Notes under the pieces: model-generated
Told to the model about the DNA's origin: nothing
Databases searched by the model: none
The model's input: the letters and a program-made list of their open reading frames with translations, nothing else
Made by a program: the position numbers and the translations under genes
Shown here: positions 1 through 6,580 of the stretch, one piece after another
Position numbering within the stretch: the first letter of the stretch is position 1
Layout: each line of letters opens with the position of its first letter
Assembly (NCBI GenBank): GCA_937900425.1
Contig: CALCDT010000051.1
Location: forward strand, 1 to 17,840
Direction of reading: 5' to 3'
DNA from: an uncultured Alphaproteobacteria bacterium
GTDB lineage: Bacteria > Pseudomonadota > Alphaproteobacteria > Rhizobiales > Pleomorphomonadaceae
Length of the DNA: 17,840 nt

Positions 1-2649
1 GGCGCCGGCCGCGGCGCGGTCGGCGAGGGCCATCTCGTCCTCTCCGGTCACCGGGTCGATGTGGCTGGCCTGGATCAGCCGCTCGTCGACCGGTTCGGGC
101 TCGGGCGGGCGCTGGGCCAGTTCGACCCGCATCAGCTGGGCGGTGACGGCCTGGCGCAGGTTGGTCAGCAGCGCCTCGAACAGGGCGAAGGCCTCGGTGC
201 GATATTCCTGCAGCGGGTCGCGCTGGGCGTAGCCGCGGAAGCCGATCACCGAGCGCAGCGCGTCGAGGGCGGCGAGATGCTCGCGCCAGAGCTGGTCGAG
301 GGTCTGCAGCAGGATCGCCTTCTCGACGTGGCGCAGCAGCTCCGGCCCCATCCGCTCCTCGCGGGCGCGGTAGGCGTCGTCGGCGGCGATCGCGATCCGC
401 TCGCGCATCTCCTCGTCGGCGATGCCTTCCTCCGCCGCCCAGTCGGCGATCGGCAGGTCGAGGTTGAGGCCGTCCTTCAGCGCCGCCGACAGGCCGTCGA
501 CGTCCCACTGCTCGGCATAGGCGTTCTCGGGGATGAAGCGCGAGACCAGGGTCTCGATGACGTCGCCGCGCATGTCGGCGACGGTGTCGGCGACGCTCTC
601 CTCGGTCATCAGCTCGATGCGCTGCTCGAAGATGACCTTGCGCTGGTCGTTCATCACGTCGTCGTATTTGAGAAGGTTCTTGCGGATGTCGAAGTTGCGG
701 GCCTCGACCTTCTGCTGCGCCTTCTCCAGCGCCTTGTTGATCCAGGGATGGACGATCGCCTCGCCGTCCTTGAGGCCGAGCTTCTGCAGCATGCCGTCCA
801 TGCGGTCGGAGCCGAAGATCCGCATCAGGTCGTCCTGCAGCGACAGGTAGAAGCGGCTGTGGCCGGGGTCGCCCTGGCGGCCGGAGCGGCCGCGAAGCTG
901 GTTGTCGATGCGCCGGCTCTCGTGGCGCTCGGTGCCGATGACGAAGAGGCCGCCGGCGTCGAGCGCCTTGCGCTTCAGGCGGGCGATGTCCTCGCGGATC
1001 TTGGCCTCGGCGGCGTCGCGCTCGGGCCCCGCCGGCATATCGCCGAGTTCGCGGGCGATGCGCATCTCGGCGTTGCCGCCGAGCTGGATGTCGGTGCCGC
1101 GGCCGGCCATGTTGGTGGCGATGGTGACGGCGCCGGGCACGCCGGCCTGGGCGATGATGTAGGCTTCCTGCTCGTGGTAGCGGGCGTTGAGGATCTGGAA
1201 GACCATGTCCTCCCTGGAGCCGTCGTCGCCGTCGAACAGCACGTCGAAGTCATGCTGGCGGAAGCCCTGGCGCTTGAGCAGCGCGGCGAGCGTCTCGGAC
1301 TTCTCGATCGAGGTGGTGCCGACGAGAACGGGCTGGCCGCGGCTCTTGGCCTCGCGGATGGTCTCGGCGATGGCCTCGTATTTCTCGGCGACGGTGCGGT
1401 AGACCTCGTCGTCGTCGTCGATGCGCGAGACCGGCAGATTGGTCGGGATCTCGAGGACCTCGAGGCCGTAGATGTCCATGAACTCGTCGGCTTCCGTCGC
1501 CGCGGTGCCGGTCATGCCGGCGAGCTTGCCGTACATGCGGAAATAGTTCTGGAAGGTGATCGAGGCGAAGGTCTGGTTCTCGGGCTGGATGCGGACGTGT
1601 TCCTTGGCCTCGAGCGCCTGGTGCAGGCCTTCCGAGAAGCGCCGGCCCGGCATCATGCGGCCGGTGAACTCGTCGATGATGACGACCTCGCCGTTGCGCA
1701 CGATGTAGTCCTTGTCGCGCTGGAACAGCTTGTGGGCGCGCAGCGCCTGGTTGACGTGGTGGACGATCGAGACGTTCTCGATGTCGTAGAGCGAGCCGCC
1801 CCGGAGCAGTCCGGCGTCGGTCAGCATGCGCTCGAGCTTCTCGGTGCCCTCCTCCGTGAAGATCACCGTGCGCTGCTTCTCGTCGAGATCGAAGTCGCCC
1901 TCGCCGACCGCCGGAATGAAGCGGTCGATGGTGACGTAGAGCTCGGAGCGGTCCTCGAGCGGGCCGGAGATGATCAGCGGCGTGCGGGCCTCGTCGACGA
2001 GGATCGAATCGACCTCGTCGACGATGGCGTAGGCGTGGGCGCGCTGGACCATCTGGGTGCGCTCGTATTTCATGTTGTCGCGCAGATAGTCGAAGCCGAG
2101 CTCGTTGTTGGTGGCGTAGGTGATGTCGCAGGCGTAGGCCGCGCGGCGCTCCTCGTCGGAGAGGCCGTGGACGATGATGCCGGTCGAAAGGCCGAGGAAG
2201 CCGTAGACCCGGCTCATCCACTCGGCGTCGCGGCGGGCGAGGTAGTCGTTGACGGTGACGACGTGGACGCCCTTGCCCGGCAGGGCGTTGAGATAGGTCG
2301 CGAGGGTGGCGACGAGGGTCTTGCCCTCGCCGGTCTTCATCTCGGCGATGGCGCCGTCGTTGAGGACCATGCCGCCGATCAGCTGGACGTCGTAGTGGCG
2401 CTGGCCGAGGACGCGGCGGGCGGCCTCGCGCACGGTGGCGAAGGCCGGAACCAGCAGGTCGTCGACGCTCGCCCCGGCCGCGAGCTGCTCGCGGAATTCG
2501 GCGGTGCGCCCGCGCAGCGCCTCGTCGGTGAGCGCCTTCATCTCGTCTTCGAGGGCGTTGATCGCGGCCACCTTCGGCCGGTAGGATTTGACGCGCCGGT
2601 CGTTGGAGGACCCGAAAATCTTGCGCGCCAGCGTGCCGAGGCCGACCAT
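1..2649 (-). CDS. secA: Protein translocase ATPase SecA (C-terminus beyond window)
   Basis: SecA is the cytoplasmic motor that drives unfolded preproteins through the SecYEG channel by ATP hydrolysis. The reverse-strand frame is open for 883 codons and runs off the window start. Visible motifs are Walker A (MKTGEGKT, about residues 104-111), the DEVD box followed by SILVDEARTPLIISG near 210, MAGRGTD near 514, and GTERHESRRIDNQLRGRSGRQGD near 572, so both nucleotide-binding domains, the preprotein-binding domain and the helical scaffold are present. The last residues seen lie in the C-terminal linker. The usual zinc-binding tail (CxCxnCH type) is not in the window, so roughly the last 20-60 residues are missing. 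The start ATG (2649) follows an AGGAAAGG ribosome site six bases upstream and gives the family N-terminus MVGLGTLARKIFGSSNDR. The gene diverges from the PPIase gene. Family assignment is certain. Confidence 0.98.
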   Translation of the reverse strand, partial: MVGLGTLARKIFGSSNDRRVKSYRPKVAAINALEDEMKALTDEALRGRTAEFREQLAAGASVDDLLVPAFATVREAARRVLGQRHYDVQLIGGMVLNDGAIAEMKTGEGKTLVATLATYLNALPGKGVHVVTVNDYLARRDAEWMSRVYGFLGLSTGIIVHGLSDEERRAAYACDITYATNNELGFDYLRDNMKYERTQMVQRAHAYAIVDEVDSILVDEARTPLIISGPLEDRSELYVTIDRFIPAVGEGDFDLDEKQRTVIFTEEGTEKLERMLTDAGLLRGGSLYDIENVSIVHHVNQALRAHKLFQRDKDYIVRNGEVVIIDEFTGRMMPGRRFSEGLHQALEAKEHVRIQPENQTFASITFQNYFRMYGKLAGMTGTAATEADEFMDIYGLEVLEIPTNLPVSRIDDDDEVYRTVAEKYEAIAETIREAKSRGQPVLVGTTSIEKSETLAALLKRQGFRQHDFDVLFDGDDGSREDMVFQILNARYHEQEAYIIAQAGVPGAVTIATNMAGRGTDIQLGGNAEMRIARELGDMPAGPERDAAEAKIREDIARLKRKALDAGGLFVIGTERHESRRIDNQLRGRSGRQGDPGHSRFYLSLQDDLMRIFGSDRMDGMLQKLGLKDGEAIVHPWINKALEKAQQKVEARNFDIRKNLLKYDDVMNDQRKVIFEQRIELMTEESVADTVADMRGDVIETLVSRFIPENAYAEQWDVDGLSAALKDGLNLDLPIADWAAEEGIADEEMRERIAIAADDAYRAREERMGPELLRHVEKAILLQTLDQLWREHLAALDALRSVIGFRGYAQRDPLQEYRTEAFALFEALLTNLRQAVTAQLMRVELAQRPPEPEPVDERLIQASHIDPVTGEDEMALADRAAAGA

Positions 2650-3115
2650 GGCGGACCTTTCCTTGCCGACCGTCGCCAGCCGTCCGATCCTTGGTGCGGC
2701 GCCGGTCTCGTCGTGATCAAATCGTTCCGTCCGAAGGGTTTCGGGCGGGTGGTGCGGCCGCACCGGCACCCCTCGCCGCAGCGGGATCGCCGCCGCGGGC
2801 GCGGAGCGTTCCGCCCGTCCTGCGAGGGAGGGGCCACGGCGGCGCCCGGCGAGGTCGCCGACTTTTCGCCCGATTGGCCTGATCCGATGCGTCGAAATCC
2901 CTCGGACGAGCCGGTTCACGGCCGATCCGGAGATATGGCGGACGCCCGGCAAAGTCAACGTGCCCCCCCTTTCTGGGCGCCCGCCGGCGCGATATACGCC
3001 TAGCGTCGAGGGTCGGGCCGGCACGCTCCGGTGCGCCCGTTTGAAGAGATGTCCCGGGTGGCGGGGGCGCGTTCGCCCCTCGCCGCCCTTCCCCGAGAGG
3101 AAAGCAGTCCGTCCC
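2650..3115. other. Divergent promoter region between secA and PPIase gene
   Basis: This 466-bp spacer holds no convincing gene. Its clearest element is a promoter reading toward secA (2930-2958). For the PPIase gene a TATACG hexamer at 2993-2998 could be a -10, but no good -35 sits at the right distance. If the minus-strand promoter is used, the secA mRNA would carry a leader of about 270 bases, rich in G and C. Open frames across the spacer on both strands have composition unlike protein and I treat them as by-products of high GC content. Confidence 0.6.
2930..2958 (-). promoter_or_regulatory. Sigma70-like promoter driving secA
   Basis: On the minus strand, TTGACT (2958-2953) and TATCTC (2935-2930) are separated by exactly 17 bases. 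These match five and four positions of the -35 and -10 consensus. The predicted transcription start is near 2923, which leaves about 270 bases of untranslated leader before the secA ATG at 2649. Confidence 0.55.
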
Positions 3116-3994
3116 ATGACCCATGTTCCGATGAGCGGCGCCGCCCGCCGCCGCGCCGGCTTCGCCGCGGCCACGATGCTGATGCTCGGTCTCGCCCTGC
3201 CGGCCGCGGCCGAGGACGCCAAGGTGCTCGCCACCGTCGACGGCCACGCGATCACCACCGCCGACGTCGAGATCGCCAAGGAAGCCTTCGCCGAGGAACT
3301 CGGCCGGGTTCCGGCCGGTGCCCAGCAGAACATCCTCGTCGACGTGCTGGTCGACATGCAGATCCTCGCCGACGCCGCAGAGAAGGCCGGCATCCCCGAG
3401 AGCGACCATTTCAAGGTCCGCATGGAGTTCCTGCGCAAGCAGGCCCTGCGCAACGCCTTCATCGAGCAGAAGATTCAGGGCGACGTCTCCGAGGAGGAAC
3501 TGAAGGCCCGCTACGAGAAGGACGTCGCCGGCTACGCCCCGCCGGAAGAGGTCCACGCCCGCCACATCCTGGTGAAAACCGAGGACGAGGCCAAGGCGCT
3601 CATCGAGAAGCTCGACGCCGGCGAGGATTTCGCCAAGCTCGCCTCCGAGAGTTCCCTCGACGGCACCAAGGCCAACGGCGGCGACCTCGGCTTCTTCACC
3701 AAGGGCCAGATGGTGCCGGAATTCGAGACGGCGGCCTTCGCCCTCGAGCCCGGCAAATACACCGAGGCCCCGGTGAAGAGCCAGTTCGGCTTCCACGTCA
3801 TCAAGGTCGAGGAGAAGCGGACCCAGCCGGTGCCGACCTTCGAGGAGGTCGAGGCCCAGGTCCGCGAGGTGGTCTCGCGCGAGAAGTTCACCGAGGTGAT
3901 GCAGCAGCTCAAGGACGCCGCCAAGGTCGAGCGCATGGACCAGCCGGCCGCCGAAGCCCCCGCCGACGGCGCGGCGCCCGCCCCGGCGCAGTGA
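3116..3994 (+). CDS. Secreted parvulin-type peptidylprolyl isomerase
   Basis: This 292-residue protein should catalyse cis-trans isomerisation of peptidyl-proline bonds and act as a folding chaperone for exported proteins in the periplasm (PrsA/SurA/PpiC-like). Residues 11-32 form a signal peptide: an RRR stretch, a hydrophobic core, and an Ala-rich end with likely cleavage after AAA32. A SurA-N-like helical segment covers about 38-135. The parvulin domain covers about 146-236, with the hallmark HARHILVK, the GGDLGFF loop and the FGFHVIKVEE ending. The tail is Pro/Ala-rich. A GAGAGG stretch lies about 15 bases before the chosen ATG, a somewhat long spacing; a second ATG five codons on is possible. 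It is divergent from secA, which fits a role in export. Two hairpins follow the stop codon. The exact substrate is not predictable. Confidence 0.93.
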   Translation: MTHVPMSGAARRRAGFAAATMLMLGLALPAAAEDAKVLATVDGHAITTADVEIAKEAFAEELGRVPAGAQQNILVDVLVDMQILADAAEKAGIPESDHFKVRMEFLRKQALRNAFIEQKIQGDVSEEELKARYEKDVAGYAPPEEVHARHILVKTEDEAKALIEKLDAGEDFAKLASESSLDGTKANGGDLGFFTKGQMVPEFETAAFALEPGKYTEAPVKSQFGFHVIKVEEKRTQPVPTFEEVEAQVREVVSREKFTEVMQQLKDAAKVERMDQPAAEAPADGAAPAPAQ

Positions 3995-4012
3995 CCCCGA
4001 CCCTGCGTCGAG

Positions 4013-4036
4013 GAGCCGGCGGGAACCCGCCGGCTC
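4013..4036. repeat. Perfect 11-bp inverted repeat after PPIase gene
   Basis: GAGCCGGCGGG (4013-4023) and CCCGCCGGCTC (4026-4036) are exact reverse complements around a two-base AA centre. The element lies 18 bases after the PPIase stop codon and 15 bases before a canonical terminator. It has no T tract, so by itself it is more likely an RNA-stabilising 3' hairpin than a terminator. Confidence 0.7.
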
Positions 4037-4051
4037 GCCACGACCGCTCGA

Positions 4052-4079
4052 AAAAGGCCGGACCCGCGTCCGGCCTTTT
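4052..4079. terminator. Bidirectional Rho-independent terminator
   Basis: GGCCGGAC (4056-4063) pairs perfectly with GTCCGGCC (4068-4075) around a CCGC loop. The stem is flanked by AAAA and TTTT, so transcripts of either strand end in a U run. It lies between the PPIase gene (plus) and the TetR-type gene (minus, ending at 4173), so it can serve both. Confidence 0.88.
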
Positions 4080-4172
4080 CTCGTCGCCCGCCACGCCGGC
4101 GCCTCTTCGCCCCGACGACGGCGGGGACATCGCGCGGCCTCGCCGCCCCCGCCGTCCGCCGGACCGGCTCGC

Positions 4173-4796
4173 TCAGCGCGGGCGAAACCCCTCGGCCAGC
4201 AGCCGCACGAGACGGCGGGCGGCGGCTTCGTCGTCGTCGCCGAGTTCGAAGGCGAGCAGGCGCCGCCAGGCGAAGGCGACCACCGCCTCCCAGACGAGGT
4301 CGGCGTCGAAATCGGCGGCGATCTCGCCGGTGGCCCGTCGCCGTTCGACGAGGTCGGCGAAGGCGCGGCGCCGCTCGCCGGTGTAGGCGGCGAGGGCGGC
4401 TCGGGCCTCGACGTCGGCCTGCGCCTCGGCGACCAGCGCCCGGAACACGTCGCCGGCCGGTCCCTCGCGCCAGAAGCGCAGCAGGTGGGCGAGGAAGCCG
4501 GCGAGTTCGTCCTCGATCGTGCCGGCCGGGTCCGGCTCCGGCTCGCGCTTCTGGCGGTGATAGACGTCGAGCAGCAGCGCCGCCCGCGACGGCCACCAGC
4601 GATAGACCGTCGGCTTGCCGGCCCGGGCGCGGCGGGCGACCGCCTCGATCGTGAAGCCGCGATAGCCGCCCTCGGCCAGCACCGCCCCGGCCGCGGCGAG
4701 GATCGCCTCCGCGCTCGCCGGATTGCGCCGGGCACCGACCGAGCGGCGCGCCGCGGCGCCGCCTTCACCGTCGCCATCCTGGTCGCGCTCGTCCAT
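4173..4796 (-). CDS. TetR/AcrR-family transcriptional regulator
   Basis: This 207-residue protein has a classic TetR N-terminal DNA-binding domain. A helix region at about 28-48 is followed by the helix-turn-helix at about 49-68 (FTIEAVARRARAGKPTVYRWW) and then SRAALLLDVY. The C-terminal part (about 80-207) is helical and divergent and would bind an unknown ligand, so the effector cannot be predicted. The start at 4796 is supported by an AGGAG ribosome site eight bases upstream. The same frame stays open further upstream to about 5237, but that stretch is not protein-like. The gene faces away from a small membrane-protein gene at 5218, whose promoter carries repeated palindromes suited to a TetR dimer, so local repression is the natural inference. 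The first 20 residues are acidic and low in complexity. Confidence 0.93.
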   Translation of the reverse strand: MDERDQDGDGEGGAAARRSVGARRNPASAEAILAAAGAVLAEGGYRGFTIEAVARRARAGKPTVYRWWPSRAALLLDVYHRQKREPEPDPAGTIEDELAGFLAHLLRFWREGPAGDVFRALVAEAQADVEARAALAAYTGERRRAFADLVERRRATGEIAADFDADLVWEAVVAFAWRRLLAFELGDDDEAAARRLVRLLAEGFRPR

Positions 4797-5153
4797 CGCT
4801 CGTTCTCCTGTCCACCGGTGCCTCGTCCGCAGCGGCACGTCGTCGTCCCCGGCACCTCGTCCCCGGGCCATCACCTGGCCATCACCGGGCCGCCGTCGCC
4901 GGGCATCTGCGGCGGAACAGGGGCCCTCGCGCCGACGTCCGGATCGCGGGGCGGGCACAGGCCGCGTCACGGCCCGCGACGGGGTCCGGCGCGCCCGCGG
5001 TGCCACCTGGTGGAGGCCCGCAAAGTCCCCCGCGCAAGGCTGTTCGAGGGCTCGTCGCATCGACGCCGTCGTGCAGTCGAACCGGCCTCTTTCGGCCGCC
5101 GCCTGAAAGGGAGGATCGAGTCCGTCCATCGCCGCACCGATATAGCATGCCCC

Positions 5154-5183
5154 TTGACGAAACGAAACGGCTCGTTCTATATA
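5154..5183 (+). promoter_or_regulatory. Promoter of the small membrane-protein gene
   Basis: TTGACG (5154-5159) is followed 18 bases later by TATATA (5178-5183); the adjoining TATAAC (5180-5185) would give a 20-base spacer. The likely start of transcription is about 5190, which leaves a short leader containing GGAG at 5206-5209, eight bases before the ATG at 5218. The -35, spacer and start region are overlaid with the ACGAAACG repeats. Confidence 0.6.
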
Positions 5184-5197
5184 ACGAAACGTTCCGT
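5157..5197. promoter_or_regulatory. Operator-like repeats, probable TetR-family binding sites
   Basis: ACGAAACG occurs three times (5157-5164, 5162-5169, 5184-5191). Two palindromes are built on it: AACGA-N6-TCGTT (5161-5176) between the -35 and -10, and a 14-bp near-palindrome at 5184-5197 that is symmetric at 12 of 14 positions and contains AACG-AAA-CGTT (5183-5193). TetR-family dimers typically bind such short inverted repeats over promoters. That the divergent regulator binds here is inferred from position only. Confidence 0.5.
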
Positions 5198-5217
5198 ATC
5201 GATCTGGAGCCGAACTC

Positions 5218-5460
5218 ATGTCAACCACCACGCCCACCGCCGTCCGCCGCTTCTCCCGCAGCCGCTTCGCCCTGCTTGTGCTCGCCGGGGTCTATCCGCT
5301 GATCACCACCCTGCTCTATGTTCTGGCGCCGCTGACCGAAGACTGGACGATCTGGCAGCGCACCCTCGTCATCGCACCGATCATGGTCGTCGCCATGGTG
5401 TTCGGCCTGATCCCGACCCTCCAGCGCCGCTTCGCCGGCTGGCTGACGGTCGCAGACTGA
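5218..5460 (+). CDS. Small two-helix membrane protein of unknown function
   Basis: The protein has 80 residues and two predicted membrane helices at about 17-38 (FALLVLAGVYPLITTLLYVL) and 49-66 (TLVIAPIMVVAMVFGLIP). A short loop with conserved-looking Trp residues joins them. The N-terminus is rich in Arg, Ser and Thr, and the tail is short and basic (QRRFAGWL). The N-in topology is suggested by the Arg residues before helix 1. The start has a GGAG site eight bases upstream and a recognisable promoter. From memory the pattern YPLIT...APLT...RT...P-MV...F-L-P resembles the membrane tail found on some antibiotic-biosynthesis-monooxygenase-type proteins, but no enzyme domain is present. It is divergent from a TetR-type regulator that probably controls it. 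I do not assign a function. Confidence 0.8.
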   Translation: MSTTTPTAVRRFSRSRFALLVLAGVYPLITTLLYVLAPLTEDWTIWQRTLVIAPIMVVAMVFGLIPTLQRRFAGWLTVAD

Positions 5461-5477
5461 AGCCGGATCAGCGGGGC

Positions 5478-5517
5478 GGCCATGGACGGTGCCGCCGGGG
5501 CGGCACCGTCCATGGCC
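5478..5517. repeat. Perfect 19-bp inverted repeat (hairpin)
   Basis: The arms 5478-5496 (GGCCATGGACGGTGCCGCC) and 5499-5517 are exact reverse complements separated by GG. The element starts 17 bases after the stop of the small membrane-protein gene and ends 82 bases before aqpZ. It has no T tract. It may end transcription, stabilise the upstream mRNA, or be a copy of a palindromic repeat family. A smaller inverted repeat follows directly. Confidence 0.75.
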
Positions 5518-5521
5518 CCGA

Positions 5522-5557
5522 CACTGTCTGGCCACAGTGAACAATCTCCGCTATCCT
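5522..5557 (+). promoter_or_regulatory. Possible aqpZ promoter with overlapping inverted repeat
   Basis: CACTGT (5522-5527) and ACAGTG (5534-5539) form a 6-bp inverted repeat with a 6-base centre. It overlaps a candidate -35, TGGCCA (5529-5534), which is 17 bases from TATCCT (5552-5557). Each hexamer matches consensus at four of six positions. The arrangement would suit a regulator binding over the -35, but the evidence is weak. Confidence 0.3.
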
Positions 5558-5599
5558 CCCGTCATTCCGCCACGAAACGGCGCTGGAGGGGGCATCATC

Positions 5600-6325
5600 A
5601 TGAACAGGAAGTTGACGGCTGAATTCATCGGAACCTTCTGGCTCGTCTTCGGCGGCTGCGGCAGCGCCGTGCTCGCCGCCGGCTTTCCCGGCCTCGGCAT
5701 CGCCTTCGCCGGCGTCGCGCTCGCCTTCGGCCTCACGGTGCTGACCATGGCCTACGCGGTCGGCGGCATCTCGGGCGGGCATTTCAATCCGGCCGTCTCG
5801 CTCGGCCTCGCCGTCGCCGGGCGGTTCCGCTTCGCCGACCTGCCGGGCTACTGGGCGGCGCAGGTGCTCGGCGGCTTCGCCGCGGCGGTCGTGCTCTACG
5901 CCATCGCCTCGGGTGCTCCGGACTTCGCCGCCGGCGGCTTCGCCTCCAACGGCTACGGCACGCTGTCGCCCGGCGGCTACGGCCTTCTCGCCTGCCTCGT
6001 CGCCGAAGTGGTGCTGACGGCATTTTTCCTCGTCGTCATCCTCGGGGCGACCGCGAAGGGCGTGCCGGCCGGCTTCGCGCCGCTCGCCATCGGCCTCGCC
6101 CTGACGCTGATCCACCTCGTCTCGATCCCGGTCACCAACACCTCGGTCAACCCGGCCCGCTCGACGGCGGTCGCCGTCTTCGCCGAGACCGGCGCCCTCG
6201 GCCAGCTCTGGCTGTTCTGGGTCGCCCCGCTCGCCGGCGCCGCCCTCGGCGGCCTGCTGTGGAAGACCCTGCTCGACGACCGCTCCCCCGAAGCCGCCGC
6301 CGCGGGCGGTCTCACCACGGCCTGA
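5600..6325 (+). CDS. aqpZ: Aquaporin Z, water channel
   Basis: This 241-residue inner-membrane protein is a tetrameric channel for osmotically driven water flow. It shows the duplicated aquaporin fold with six membrane helices and both pore signatures: GGHFNPAVS (NPA at 63-65) and TSVNPARS (NPA at 184-186). The selectivity-filter residues expected of the water-specific AqpZ group are all present: F43, H172, T181 and R187. This argues against a glycerol facilitator, which has Gly or other small residues at the filter and an Asp after the second NPA. Length is close to the E. coli protein. A GGAGG site lies about ten bases before the ATG. The gene is codirectional with the small membrane-protein gene but separated from it by a strong hairpin, so it is probably transcribed on its own. 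Confidence 0.96.
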   Translation: MNRKLTAEFIGTFWLVFGGCGSAVLAAGFPGLGIAFAGVALAFGLTVLTMAYAVGGISGGHFNPAVSLGLAVAGRFRFADLPGYWAAQVLGGFAAAVVLYAIASGAPDFAAGGFASNGYGTLSPGGYGLLACLVAEVVLTAFFLVVILGATAKGVPAGFAPLAIGLALTLIHLVSIPVTNTSVNPARSTAVAVFAETGALGQLWLFWVAPLAGAALGGLLWKTLLDDRSPEAAAAGGLTTA

Positions 6326-6580
6326 CCCGGCCCGATCCGGACGTCGTCCGACGCCGCGGAACCGAAACGGTGCGCCCCGCGGCGCAGGGCCCGCAGACGC
6401 CGCACTCCGGCGCCGCCGCCCCTGCTCGCGACGGGATCCCCGTTCGCGACGGAGGCCGGCGACCCGTGCCCGCGGCGCGGGGCTCTTGCTCCGGGGCGGG
6501 GCTTGGGGCATGGCTAGGGCCGACCGGCACGGGCGACTCCCCGCAGTCCCGGTCCGCCCGCCGTCCTCCCGGAGTGCCCC

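Larger units (their letters stand above)
4797..5217. promoter_or_regulatory. Divergent regulatory region between tetR-type gene and small membrane-protein gene
   Basis: This 421-bp stretch holds no supported gene. Its right end carries the promoter and operator-like repeats (5154-5197), and it is noticeably richer in A and T than the surroundings. On the minus strand TATATC (5144-5139), 17 bases from TTTCGT (5167-5162), could be a weak promoter for the regulator. A direct repeat GGCCATCACC occurs at 4866-4875 and 4877-4886, about 70-80 bases ahead of the regulator's start codon. A small palindrome CCACC-T-GGTGG is at 5003-5013. The function of the middle part is not apparent. Confidence 0.5.

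Noticed and set aside
2538..2837. A 99-codon minus-strand frame overlapping the secA start, as a secM-like upstream gene
   Set aside because: It has no signal peptide or arrest-like sequence, an Arg/Pro-rich composition, and no clear ribosome site.
61..3003. A 980-codon open frame on the plus strand, antisense to secA
   Set aside because: It lies opposite secA, whose motifs are unmistakable. Its translation is low in complexity (Val/Asp/Gly/Ala/Leu repeats) as expected of an antisense frame in GC-rich coding DNA.
4797..5237. N-terminal extension of the TetR-type protein to a start near 5237
   Set aside because: The added 147 residues are not protein-like and would cover the promoter of the divergent gene. 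The ATG at 4796 has a proper AGGAG site.
6326..6580. Promoter for argJ (TTGCTC near 6486 and TAGGGC near 6515)
   Set aside because: The hexamers are poor matches and spaced 23 bases apart, so I could not support a promoter.
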